Origin: Spirosoma telluris
Lineage (GTDB): Bacteria > Bacteroidota > Bacteroidia > Cytophagales > Spirosomataceae
DNA: 64,000 bases
Direction of reading: 5' to 3'
NCBI GenBank assembly: GCA_003259005.1
Contig: QLII01000001.1
Location: 3,984,501-4,048,500, forward strand
The notes under the pieces are model-generated. The model did not search any database, was not told the DNA's origin, and saw only the letters and a program-made list of their open reading frames with translations. Positions 18,601 through 28,314 of this stretch are shown here, piece after piece; position 1 is the stretch's first letter; every line of letters begins with the position of its first letter. Both the position numbers and the translations under genes were made by a program.

Positions 18601-19526
18601 ATTACCCCGCAACGAGTAAGGAAAAGCAACAAGGGCATCCATTGCCCCAGAGCTTGACCCATTAGGCAACGGATCTCCATTGACAAAACAGGGCACCATA
18701 ATCAATGGATCGGTCTGGCAGAATTCCTGGGCGTTTAGTACGCCTAAATCGATCTGACAATTGGGCTCACTAACAAACTGCACGGTCGTGCGGCCGTCCG
18801 GCCCATTGGGCGTCCCGTTGCCAGCATAGGTAGGGATATTCGTAAACTCAACCCGAACAGGATAAGCCCCGCAGGTACAGCAATGGTGTAGTTACCTATC
18901 GAATCGGTGGCGGCAGTGTAGCTGGTACCCGTAGTCGTTATCGCCTTAACAATAATGTCGGGCAGGCCGGTTGATTCACCGTCCTGATGAATGCCATCGG
19001 CATTAAAATCTTTAAATACGGTGCCACCTAAGCTTGTGCAGACAGGAACAGGGCAGGGAGCTGGAGCCGTTACATTGTCGGTTACCACGCAGTTGCCATA
19101 CGTAACGACCACATCGGTAGGCGCGCTATCAGCCTCAATTTCAAAGGCTACTACCTGTGGGCTACGCACGTCTGCATCTGTTGCTGTCGATACATTCCGA
19201 AGCGTGATCGTTTTGGTCTGATTTCTTACCTGAATGGTAATAGTGGCGCCATCTGGAATAGCGGTCCAGCTTACTTCGGCACTCAGGGTTGCTTTACTAA
19301 TTCCGCTTACCGAATAACAACCAGACAACTTCGTCTTCATCGTAAGTCCACAGTCGTTAGTTGCCGAGAAGGGGGCTGAAACCGGTTGGTGGGTAGCTTT
19401 TGATAAAGTAGCTGTATCTTCCAGCTTAGTACTATGGTGCGACTTAGCCGTATCTGGATGATCCTGATTCGGCAGTTTTATAAACAGCAATTGAATAAAT
19501 AGTGAAATAAATAATCGTATTGTCAT
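15657..19526 (-). CDS. Large SdrD_B-type cell-surface protein (three apparent frameshifts)
   Basis: Four overlapping minus-strand frames join into one 1290-residue protein if a base is restored in each of CCCC 18867-18870, C6 18113-18118 and C5 17019-17023. The N-terminus is a membrane or signal segment. Two SdrD_B modules are visible: FKDFNADGIHQDGESTGLPD and RAWLDSNQNGEQDPDEKGL, each with a calcium-type Asp-rich start and a DANGEYYFTY-like strand. Between them lies a propeller-like region (RIWGLKTYQGKVYIG). The C-terminal third consists of Ser/Thr-rich Ig-like repeats and ends CLPDKCVPFVIQRIRR. It is probably exported to the surface for adhesion or gliding; no classical type 9 sorting domain is evident. 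Confidence 0.8.
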
Positions 19527-19893
19527 ATTATATCATTAACAAATTGCCAAATAGTTATTTGTAAGTCTTTAAGGCTAAATTATTTTACAATATTCATACC
19601 ATCAGGTCGCAAAAAGCCTGAATTTGTTGCCAACTAGCCGTTAAATACAGCAAGGTTTACTTAAGTTTCTCCAGGCCAAGGGGGCGGCCATAGCAGCAAA
19701 AATCACACCAGAGAGATGGTTTAAACAGGTAGTTTATTAGTCGGCGAACCGAACTTTCCAAAAACTAAATAGATTCGTTACTTTTAAATCAGATACAATT
19801 CATTATAGATGGAAGGCAGTATGGGGGCATGGTGGTCCACCCGGCTCTTTGCTACCAAAGACTACGCTTAATGGATAGGAGGTAACCATATAG
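19527..19893. other. Intergenic region upstream of SdrD-type gene
   Basis: About 370 bases, AT-rich near 19530-19600. It should hold the promoter of the surface-protein gene. No gene, repeat or clear hairpin was seen. Confidence 0.4.
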
Positions 19894-20879
19894 TTATAAC
19901 GAATGCCAAAGGGATTGAAGAGCCCGTTCCAGCCCTGTTAACCGGCTCCAGCGAACCGACCAGAATGCTTGTGTTTCCGCCCCGAAACCCGCATAAAACG
20001 TGCGAATCGATAGCTGCTCTGGGCTTTCAAAATCAAATACGACGGGCACTCCACCCGGTATCTCGTTAGCCCACTCCTGAATAATCTGATCAATAAGTAA
20101 TGTGCGGGCATACCCATGCCGACCTGTTCTGGACGCGGCATTAAACAGGTAGATAATGCGGTTTCCCGCGTGCGCAAATAACGCACCGGCTTCGACCTGC
20201 CCATCACGAATCGCATAACGCAGTGTGCAAGAATTTCGCTGGCTGAGAGCCGCAAAAAGATCCTGTAAAATAGCATAAGCCCATTCGCCTACCCCCCTTC
20301 AATACGACCAGCATGATTGTCCCGAAAAAGCCGTATTAAGGGCACCAGATCAACCGAGTCAATAACTGTCCAGTTGGCAGCCAGCGCCCGGCGAAGGTTT
20401 CTTCGACATTCGGGCGTATAGTACTGATAAATAGGCGCATAACCCATTGACAGATGCAATACCTGAGTCGTACACAGTCGGCAGGAATCGAACTCAGCAA
20501 TAAGACCCGGATACGGAAAACGAAGCACCGAACCATACCGGAACTGCCTGTAAATGAGTTGATAGAAAATTGACGAATCAATGGTCAGATCGGAAGTAAA
20601 TACACCCAGTATCTGGCAGAAAAAAGGCTGATGCACCCGCCAGACATAGGTTAGGCCACTTATATGCTTCCGGCGTAAGGGTACCGGCATGACTGCCCGA
20701 TACCCGCCTTCTTTGTCCGGCATCACAACGCCAACCCATTTCCAGTCGGGCGCAGGTAGCACCGCATCTAAATACCAGGAATACGCATACAGGATTTGCT
20801 GGGAAGAGGTAGCTACGCAGGCATTCCAGGCATCGGGGTCGATGTGATGGCGAGGAACAATTTCCAGTAGTTTTGTCAT
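19894..20879 (-). CDS. GNAT/FemAB-like acyltransferase (one apparent frameshift)
   Basis: The first frame ends at 20289 in GRIEGG-stop. Adding one base to C6 at 20292-20297 continues it as VGEWAYAILQDLFAALSQRN to a stop at 19894, giving 328 residues. The N-terminal half (DAWNACVATSSQQILYAYSW) and the C-terminal half (RTGRHGYARTLLIDQIIQEW) are the paired GNAT folds of a FemAB-like acyltransferase. The role is unknown; such proteins modify cell-wall or polysaccharide groups. The separate 112-codon frame at 19938-20276 is out of register and not a gene. The start codon lies inside a palindromic repeat shared with the dnaA 3' side. Confidence 0.75.
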
Positions 20880-20960
20880 GCTGACGAAGGAAGCATCTTA
20901 ATGTATCCCAATAGATTCTCCAGGAAAGTTTAAGATGCTTCCTTCGTCAGCATGACAAAA
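20871..20960. repeat. TCATGCTGACGAAGGAAGCA palindromic repeat
   Basis: Inverted arms of 31 bases (20871-20901 and 20930-20960) are identical in reverse complement. The left arm includes the ATG of the acyltransferase and its next codons; the right arm ends just before the dnaA stop region. It may act as the dnaA terminator and could hide the acyltransferase start in a hairpin. Confidence 0.85.
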
Positions 20961-20963
20961 GTC

Positions 20964-22404
20964 TTATTTAAACTGCGCTTTCAGCTTCTCAATCGCATCG
21001 CGGGTTTCGGCATGTTTAGCCACCAGATCACTGATGGTTTGCACCGCATGAATAACCGTGCTGTGATCACGCCCACCAAAGTGGTAACCAATTGACTTGA
21101 GCGACAGGTCGGTTTTTTCTTTGGCTAAATACATAGCAATCTGCCTCGGATGAACCAGTTCGCGCTTCCGGCTTTTGGCTTTCAAATCGGCGATGGTCAC
21201 ATTGAAATAATGGGCAACCGCTTCCTGCACGCTATCAATCGTGACTTCGCGATCCGAATCGACCACAATGTTGCGCAAGGTTTGTTTAGCCAGTTCGAGG
21301 TCAATATCCCGCCGATTCAGGGATGCCTGCGCCATCAGCGACACGATAACGCCTTCCAGTTCCCGCACGTTAGTGTTGACACTGTGGGCGAGGTACTCAA
21401 TCACATTATTCTCGATATAAATACCTTCGGCCTGGAGTTTTTCTGGATAATGGCAATCCGTGTTTCCAGATCGGGGGTTTGCAAATCGGCGGAAAGTCCC
21501 CATTTGAATCGGGACAACAGTCGATCTTCCAACCCATCCAGTGCCCGTGGAGCCCGGTCGGACGTCATGATAATTTGCTTGCCCGACTGGTGAAGGTGGT
21601 TGAAAATATGGAAGAAAATTTCCTGCGTTTTTTCCTTTTTCTGCAAAAACTGTACATCGTCGATCACCAGTACATCGACCTGCATATAAAACGAGGTGAA
21701 GTCACGAATACCATCGCTTCGGACGGCGTTCAGGAACTGGTTAGTAAACTTCTCGGATGTAACATACAGCACAAATTTGTTCTGGTTGTTATTCTTGATG
21801 TAGTTACCGATGGCCTGCACCAGATGAGTTTTTCCCAGTCCAACGCCCCGTAAATCATGAGTGGGTTAAAAGATGTAACCCCCGGTCGCTCGGCAACGGC
21901 ATAACCCGCCGAACGAGCCAGCCGATTGCAGTCCCCCTCCACGTAATTATCGAACGTATAGCCCGGATTCAGATAGGAGTCGAGTGTAAGTGAATCCAGA
22001 TCTTTAAAAATAAAGGGGCTTTTGATCAGATCAGGGTTGACATTGTCTGGTTTTGACGTTTGGGTTGACTTGGTCGTGGGGATATTTACCGTAAGCGGGC
22101 GGTTTTGCTCATTCCCCTTATCAACAATGATGGAGTATTCTAGCTGCCCATTTGGGCCAATGGCCGTATCCAGCGCCTTACGCAGAGCATGTACAAAATT
22201 CTCTTCAAGCCACTCGTAAAAGAACTCACTCGGCACCTGAATCGTCAACACATGTCCATTAAGCCGCAGAGGCACAATGGGTTCAAACCAGGTATTGAAG
22301 CTTTGTTCGGGTACAATTTCCCGAATAACATTCAGACAGCGATTCCACACCGTCGTTATTTCACGCTGCATGCTGGCTGAGTAGTTACATTCACGGGAAG
22401 ACAT
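20964..22404 (-). CDS. dnaA: Chromosomal replication initiator DnaA (two apparent frameshifts)
   Basis: Three overlapping frames make one 480-residue DnaA when a base is added at CCCC 21846-21849 and T5 21438-21442. The first repair restores the Walker A motif as GGVGLGKTH, where the raw sequence reads GALDWEK. The second restores QKKLQAEGIYIENN. Domain I (VWNRCLNVIREIVPEQSFNT) binds helicase-loading partners. Walker B is VLVIDDVQFL. Domain IV carries the DNA-binding signature GRDHSTVIHA. I found no clear DnaA-box cluster (TTATCCACA) in the 270-base gap to mutA, so an origin here is not supported. Confidence 0.92.
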
Positions 22405-22674
22405 TTCTAATTACGGTTGGGGTTGCAAAAAAGGGAGACAAATATGAGGAAAATATCTGACCCGGCCATACGAACGCTGCCATGTTTTTTAGCCGCACTA
22501 CCTTGCTTTCCCAATGTTAAGCTAAAATTACGTGATTCAGCCGGAACGTCAAGGGGCGTTTTAAATCCCTTTGAATAATGCAATCAAGGTATCCATTCAG
22601 TCGTTATAAACGCCATTTTCCCCCGAAAAGATAAAAAGAGTACATTTACCGGCATATCGCCTTAATCAAACAGG

Positions 22675-24027
22675 ATGGAACCACTTTTTTCGTCTTTATT
22701 TCCGACTACCGACAAATCGGGCTGGCAGACGCAGGTTCAGAAAGAATTGAAAAGTGAGGTAGCTTATGAAGCGCTGCGCTGGCACACTAATGAAGGTTTC
22801 ACGCTGGAACCTTATTATACCGCAGACGATAGTACGAGCCTGCCACTTGCCACCATTCAGGAAGTTCAAAAGCAAGTTCCAGGCTGGCTAAATGCGCCTG
22901 AACGGTGTATAACTAATGAAAAGGCGGACAATTTCAGGCTTCGGGATGCCCTCACTCGTGGAGCCGATGCCCTGGTGATTACCTTTTCCAGGCAACCCGA
23001 TCTGGCCACGCTATTGAATGGCATTAAACTCAGCGAATCCCCTGTTTTCTTTCGGTTCAATTCCGGGCAAACCCGAATCGACGGGGCCGAGCTTGTACGC
23101 AGGCTGAAAACCATAGCTCCTTATCAGCTTAAAGGAGGACTACTCGCCGATATAGATGAAACCGCTGCCGAAATTACCCATCTAACGGCTGATTCGCCCC
23201 AGTTTCGGACGATCTGCGCCAGTAGCCATGCCTTTCACAACGCCGGAGCTACCGCTACGCAGGAATTGGCCTTTACGCTGGCTTTGCTGGCCGACAGCTA
23301 TGATCAGCTTACCAATGAGGGATTAACGATTGAGCAACTCGCACCGAAAACGATGGTATCCATCTCTGTAGGAACGAGTTATTTCCCGGAAATCGCCAAA
23401 CTCCGCGCCCTTCGGGTTCTGTTTAGTCGATTCATTAGTCATTATTCCTTATCCATTATCCATTACCCATTACTCATTCACGCCCAAACCTCCATTTTCT
23501 ACGATTCTACCGCTACGCCCTATACCAATTTACTCCGGGCCACTACCGAATCGATGGCTGCCGTCATGGGTGGATGCGATGTACTCACTGTGCATCCCTA
23601 TGACACGGCTTTGGGTCAATCGGCTGTGGCTGCAAATCAGGAGTTTGCGGAACGTATTGCCCGAAATGTATCGCTGTTATTGAAAGAGGAGAGTTACCTG
23701 GACCGGGTAGCGGACCCATCAGCAGGCTCTTATTACATCGAGACGTTGACGCAGAAGCTAACCGAAGCTGCCTGGAACCTGTTTCTGGATGTTGAGAAAC
23801 AGGGAGGTTATGCGAAGGCACTAGCCAATGGATTTATCCCTGCCGAAATCGAGCGTTCCTATCAGGCAAAAACCGAAGCCGTACGCAGCGGGAAGGTATT
23901 GGTTGGGGTAACGAAGTTTCGTTTTGATGAACCAACCACGCAAACCGATACGATTTCTGAAACCGTTCCACCAAAGCAATCTACAGGCTTATTTCCCGAA
24001 CGGCGGCTAGCCCAGGAGTTCGAGTAA
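22675..24027 (+). CDS. mutA: Methylmalonyl-CoA mutase small (beta) subunit
   Basis: A 450-residue partner of MutB. The N-terminus WQTQVQKELK and the TIM-barrel motifs TMVSISVGTSYFPEIAKLRA and HAQTSIFYDSTATPYTNLLR are characteristic. It is shorter than the Propionibacterium protein, with no C-terminal B12 domain, as is usual in Bacteroidota. Residues about 253-269 (FISHYSLSIIHYPLL) are encoded by a TGGATAA-family repeat in frame, replacing the normal loop before IHAQTS. MutA is structural and MutB holds the active site, so such a loop may be tolerated. It is followed after 13 bases by mutB. Confidence 0.88.
   Translation: MEPLFSSLFPTTDKSGWQTQVQKELKSEVAYEALRWHTNEGFTLEPYYTADDSTSLPLATIQEVQKQVPGWLNAPERCITNEKADNFRLRDALTRGADALVITFSRQPDLATLLNGIKLSESPVFFRFNSGQTRIDGAELVRRLKTIAPYQLKGGLLADIDETAAEITHLTADSPQFRTICASSHAFHNAGATATQELAFTLALLADSYDQLTNEGLTIEQLAPKTMVSISVGTSYFPEIAKLRALRVLFSRFISHYSLSIIHYPLLIHAQTSIFYDSTATPYTNLLRATTESMAAVMGGCDVLTVHPYDTALGQSAVAANQEFAERIARNVSLLLKEESYLDRVADPSAGSYYIETLTQKLTEAAWNLFLDVEKQGGYAKALANGFIPAEIERSYQAKTEAVRSGKVLVGVTKFRFDEPTTQTDTISETVPPKQSTGLFPERRLAQEFE
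23431..23480 (+). repeat. TGGATAA-type repeat inside mutA
   Basis: The tract contains CCTTATCCATTATCCATTAC and further ATT/CAT units, the same family as the intergenic palindromes. It stays in frame and encodes His/Tyr/Ile-rich residues. Confidence 0.8.
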
Positions 24028-24040
24028 ATCCCGACAACGT

Positions 24041-26246
24041 ATGCGCCCCAACTTCAGCAAACTACAAAACCAGACCAACGAAGGCAGTGAGCAACTGGCA
24101 AACCCAATGCCCGCTGCCCAACGTCCCCTGCCCTTCACTACTGCCGAAGGAATCAAGCTCAAGCCACACTTTACGGTTGCCGATGTTGCCAATAGCGACC
24201 ATCTGGGCTATGCTGCTGGCATTCCACCGTTTTTGCGTGGTCCTTATGCCAGCATGTACGTTCGTCAGCCGTGGACCATCCGGCAATACGCCGGGTTCTC
24301 AACCGCCGAAGAATCGAATGCCTTCTACCGACGCAATCTTGCTGGTGGGCAAAAAGGCTTGTCGGTTGCGTTTGATTTAGCCACCCACCGAGGCTATGAT
24401 TCCGACCACCCGCGTGTAGTTGGTGATGTGGGTAAAGCAGGGGTAGCCATCGACTCGGTGGAGGACATGAAAATTCTTTTCGATCAGATTCCCCTCGACC
24501 AGATGTCGGTGTCGATGACCATGAACGGGGCTGTGCTTCCGATTATGGCTTTTTTTATCGTAGCGGCTGAAGAACAGGGGGTTCCGCCCGAAAAGCTGTC
24601 GGGCACCATTCAGAACGATATTCTGAAGGAATTCATGGTCAGGAACACCTACATCTACCCACCGGAACCTTCCATGCGTATTGTAGGCGACATTTTCTCA
24701 TACACAAGCCAGCATATGCCGAAGTTCAACTCCATCAGCATCAGCGGCTACCATATGCATGAAGCAGGTGCCCCCGCCCAGCTCGAACTAGCCTATACCC
24801 TGGCCGATGGACTTGAATACATCCGCACGGGCCTGCGGGCAGGTATGGGTATCGACGAGTTTGCGCCCCGCCTGTCGTTTTTCTGGGGTATTGGCATGAA
24901 TCACTTCATGGAGATTGCCAAGCTACGAGCCGGCCGGTTATTATGGTCAAAAATCGTGAAGCAGTTTGAGCCAAAAAATTCCAAGTCGCTGGCTTTACGG
25001 ACGCATTGCCAAACCTCAGGCTATAGTCTAACTGAGCAGGACCCATTCAACAATGTGGCCCGCACAACCATCGAAGCCCTGGCAGCTGTACTGGGTGGAA
25101 CGCAGAGCCTGCATACCAACTCACTGGATGAAGCCATCGCCCTACCTACCGACTTTTCCGCTCGTATTGCCCGCAATACCCAACTGTATTTGCAGCATGA
25201 AACAGACATAACGCGTGCTGTTGATCCCTGGGGCGGATCGTATTACGTTGAGTATCTAACAAAAGAATTAGTGGAGAAGGCCTGGGCATTAATGGACGAA
25301 GTCGAGCAATTAGGGGGTATGACCAAAGCCATTGAAACAGGCCTCCCTAAACTCCGAATCGAAGAAGCCGCTGCCCGTAAGCAGGCGCGTATTGATTCGG
25401 GCAAAGATGGGATTATCGGGGTAAATCGGTACAAACCCGCGACTGAAACCAGTATCGAACTACTCGACATTGATAATCAGGCCGTGCGCGAAAGTCAGTT
25501 ACAACGATTGAAAAAAGTAAAAGAAACGAGGAATCAGGAAAAGGTAGAAAAGGCACTGGCAGCTATTACAGAAGCGGCATTGGCCTCCTCAGCTCTCGCT
25601 CCCTCCTTGAGGGGCGAAGCCCCCGCTCCGAGCACCCTGCTCCCTGCGCAAAACCTCCTCACCCTTGCGGTTGAAGCGGCTCGCCACCGGGCAACCCTTG
25701 GCGAAATTTCTGATGCTATGGAAAAAGCCTTTGGCCGACACAAGGCCACCATCCGAGCCGTATCGGGTATTTACTCGGCTGAGGTATCCGACGACGAAAA
25801 TTTCCGGCTGGCCCGCGAAATGAGCGACCGTTTTGCCGAACTCGATGGCCGTCGCCCACGGATTCTGGTTGCCAAGATGGGGCAGGATGGCCACGACCGG
25901 GGTGCCAAAGTCATCGCAACAAGCTTTGCTGATTTAGGCTTCGACGTTGATATGGGCCCCTCTTTCAAACACCTGCCGAAGTTGCCCGGCAAGCCGCCGA
26001 AAATGACGTGCATATTGTGGGCGTATCGAGTCTGGCAGCTGGTCATAAAACGCTGGTGCCCCAATTAATTACGGAGTTAAAGAAAATCGGACGCGATGAT
26101 ATTATGGTTATTGCGGGGGGGTTATTCCGGCTCAGGATTACCAGTTTTTGTATGATGCGGGCGTAAAAGGCATATTCGGACCGGGGACTGTGATTTCAGT
26201 GGCGGCCCAAAAGATTTTAACGGAATTAATGCAGGATCAGGCTTAA
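24041..26246 (+). CDS. mutB: Methylmalonyl-CoA mutase large (alpha) subunit (two apparent frameshifts)
   Basis: The catalytic subunit converts methylmalonyl-CoA and succinyl-CoA with adenosylcobalamin. The raw frame ends at 26068 with an aberrant tail. Adding a C at 25957-25960 restores FQTPAEVARQAAENDVHIVG, and adding a G to the G7 at 26115-26121 restores IAGGVIPAQDYQ, so the protein runs 735 residues to the stop at 26246. The barrel carries GLSVAFDLATHRGYDSDHPR. The cobalamin motif DxHxxG is GQDGHDRGAK. A linker around residues 513-537 (SALAPSLRGEAPAPST) looks inserted compared with relatives. Together with mutA it serves propionate or succinate metabolism. Confidence 0.92.
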
Positions 26247-26257
26247 CCGCAGGTTTA

Positions 26258-26815
26258 TTAAAATAAATGCTGGTTAGCACATAGCCGGTAAATTTTCTCC
26301 CGGCTCCGCTTAATCCGCATCTTAACGGTACTAACCTTTAGATTATATAACTGGGCAATTTCCTCAATACGCATTCCCTGTTCATATTTAAGCCTTAAGA
26401 GCGTTTGTTCATTAGCTGATAGACTTGCCATGGCCTGTTTAAGCTGTTGAAGTGCCTGTTCCTGAGTGGGCATATCTTGCCCTTCATCGGTATAAGAATC
26501 CCGTTCAGTAGCTTCATCAAGGGTGGAAAGCGTAAATCGTTTCGCTAAGCGAAGCTGGCCAGCACAGTAATTATGGGTAATGGAATACAACCAGGTTGAA
26601 AAACTTGATCGCTCATGAAAGGTATCTAACTTACTAAACATCTTGATGAAAATGTCATGGGTAAAGTCATGGGCATTTTCGGTGTCTTTGGTTATGGATA
26701 GGCAATGCCGGTATACTTTATTAGCATACCGATTATAAAGCGTCTCAAAGCATTCATTAGGTTGACCCGGTAAGTATTCCCGAATCAAGGCTTCGTCGGT
26801 AAGTAAAGTAGACAT
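26258..26815 (-). CDS. ECF-type RNA polymerase sigma factor
   Basis: A 185-residue sigma-70-family protein with only regions 2 and 4. Region 2 includes the core-binding stretch AHDFTHDIFIKMFSKLDTF and the promoter-melting SFSTWLYSITHNYC. Region 4 is a helix-turn-helix: RIEEIAQLYNLKVSTVKMRI. There is no adjacent anti-sigma gene, unlike the sigma-FecR pair at 45 kb, so its control is unknown. It converges with mutB (11-base gap). Confidence 0.9.
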   Translation of the reverse strand: MSTLLTDEALIREYLPGQPNECFETLYNRYANKVYRHCLSITKDTENAHDFTHDIFIKMFSKLDTFHERSSFSTWLYSITHNYCAGQLRLAKRFTLSTLDEATERDSYTDEGQDMPTQEQALQQLKQAMASLSANEQTLLRLKYEQGMRIEEIAQLYNLKVSTVKMRIKRSREKIYRLCANQHLF

Positions 26816-27138
26816 AAGTGAGTTTTGTTGGGCTTGACATGTGGTTTAATGAAATAAAAATGGCAGATCTATATTTCTCAGTTATCTATATTCGATGAAC
26901 AGCAGAATTTGCCGTTTTTTGGGTAATTATTGATCCATTTTTGCAAACTATAGGTTTCCAAATAGGCAGTTGCACGCTTCTGGTAACATCTTTAACCCGA
27001 TACAGCCTTTATGAAGCAAGTGTCCGCGTATTATTTAGGACATATAATTACCAAGACACCTATTTATTTTAATAAATTGTTTACATTAGTACTTATTAAA
27101 GTACTTAAAATTAAAAAAAGCATCATTATTGTGCACTT
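26816..27138. other. Divergent intergenic region
   Basis: About 320 bases between divergent genes, very AT-rich from 27040 to 27120. It includes the small palindrome AGTACTTATTAAAGTACTT near 27092. It should hold promoters for the sigma factor and the Hpt gene. Confidence 0.45.
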
Positions 27139-27591
27139 ATGAGGCCTGACATAGACGTGGCATCGACCCAGCTGGATCAGAAAGATATGACCATGGAGGA
27201 AGGAAGTCGACTGGAGCCTATGACCCTAAGTTATTCTCTGGATAGAAATTTGCTAAACGAATTATACGGAGATGATATAGACTATGCCACCAGTATGTTC
27301 GAGACGTTTCTGGAAGAAGTCCTTCCGGAATTCAATACGATTGAGCCTTTACTTGAGCAGCAACGCTGGGAAGATGTGCGTCAACTGGCTCACAAACTAA
27401 GACCTACATTGGGTATGGTAGGTTTATCGGATATGGAGATGCTATTGGCTCAATTTGAAGTGGCCGTTGAAACGAGCGTTGAATCGAAACGAATTCATCG
27501 TCTCTGGCACCTATTTCACGCCGACTTGATGAGCTGTAAGCCGCTTGTCGAGGCCGAATGGCAACGCCTTCTGACAAAAACTAAGTCATGA
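27139..27591 (+). CDS. Histidine phosphotransfer (Hpt) domain protein
   Basis: A 150-residue protein whose C-terminal ~110 residues form an Hpt four-helix domain. The phospho-accepting histidine is H85 in QLAHKLRPTLGMVGL; the usual HxxKG is HKLRP here, a variant that keeps the His. It can relay phosphate between a hybrid kinase and a response regulator. Its stop overlaps the start of the LytTR regulator by four bases (ATGA), so the two are translationally coupled and probably work together. Confidence 0.8.
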   Translation: MRPDIDVASTQLDQKDMTMEEGSRLEPMTLSYSLDRNLLNELYGDDIDYATSMFETFLEEVLPEFNTIEPLLEQQRWEDVRQLAHKLRPTLGMVGLSDMEMLLAQFEVAVETSVESKRIHRLWHLFHADLMSCKPLVEAEWQRLLTKTKS

Positions 27592-28280
27592 TCCTGAAGT
27601 GTATAATTGTTGATGACGAAACAATGGCTCGCAAGGCGTTGCAACGGCTTTGTGAACAGCACGAGTCCCTCGAGGTAGTTGCTATTTGTGAGGATGCCAG
27701 CCAGGCCCTGAAGATCCTGGCAGATCAGGAAATCGACCTGATCTGGCTGGATGTTGAAATGCCGGAGCTTTCAGGATTTGATTTGCTGGACCGGCTTCCG
27801 GCTATGCCCCAAGTCATTCTGACAACGGGAAAAACGGATTATGCCTTCGATGCCTTCCAGTACCAGGTGACAGACTACCTGAAAAAGCCCATCGCACAGC
27901 CTCGGTTTAAACTAGCCGTTGAAAAGGTGCTGGCCATGCAAAAGAAGCAGGAGCAGGTGCGACAGGGCGATAATAAAGCTATTTATGTCAAGAGTGACGG
28001 GCGGTACGTTCGAGTCCCCTATGATTCGATCATGTACATCGAAAACACAGGGGACTACGTCAAAATCCTGACCAGCCAGCAGGCATTTGTGGTCTATACC
28101 ACCATGAAATCGCTGGAAGAGAAACTGGGCACCCAGTTTCTACGGGTGCACCGGTCGTACATCATCAATCTGGACAAAATCGTCGATATTGAAGAGAGTA
28201 ATTTAGTGGTAGCCGCTAAAGTCATTCCCATCAGCCGCGCCAATAAGGCTGAATTGATGAGTCGATTAAATTTATTGTAG
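27588..28280 (+). CDS. LytTR-family response regulator
   Basis: A 230-residue regulator. The receiver domain has acidic residues D9/D10, the phosphorylation site D55 (LIWLDVEMPELSG) and K100 (YLKKPI). The C-terminal LytTR DNA-binding domain starts near residue 130 (IYVKSDGRYVRVPYDSIMYI) and includes FLRVHRSYIINLDKI. LytTR regulators usually bind pairs of direct repeats about 21-22 bp apart. It overlaps the Hpt gene, and no LytS-type kinase is adjacent. Confidence 0.9.
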   Translation: MILKCIIVDDETMARKALQRLCEQHESLEVVAICEDASQALKILADQEIDLIWLDVEMPELSGFDLLDRLPAMPQVILTTGKTDYAFDAFQYQVTDYLKKPIAQPRFKLAVEKVLAMQKKQEQVRQGDNKAIYVKSDGRYVRVPYDSIMYIENTGDYVKILTSQQAFVVYTTMKSLEEKLGTQFLRVHRSYIINLDKIVDIEESNLVVAAKVIPISRANKAELMSRLNLL

Positions 28281-28314
28281 AGAATCAATAGAATCCAAAG
28301 AATCCATATACAAC

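Noticed and set aside
19938..20276. 112-codon minus-strand frame that looks like a gene
   Set aside because: The true acyltransferase frame in this stretch is a different one, reached by restoring one base at 20292-20297; it ends at 19894 and gives a proper GNAT C-terminus.
22405..22674. Replication origin next to dnaA
   Set aside because: No cluster of DnaA boxes or AT-rich unwinding element could be recognised in the gap.
25957..26121. MutB truncated by natural mutation
   Set aside because: Two contractions in C and G runs explain it, and the full B12 domain sequence is present to 26246.
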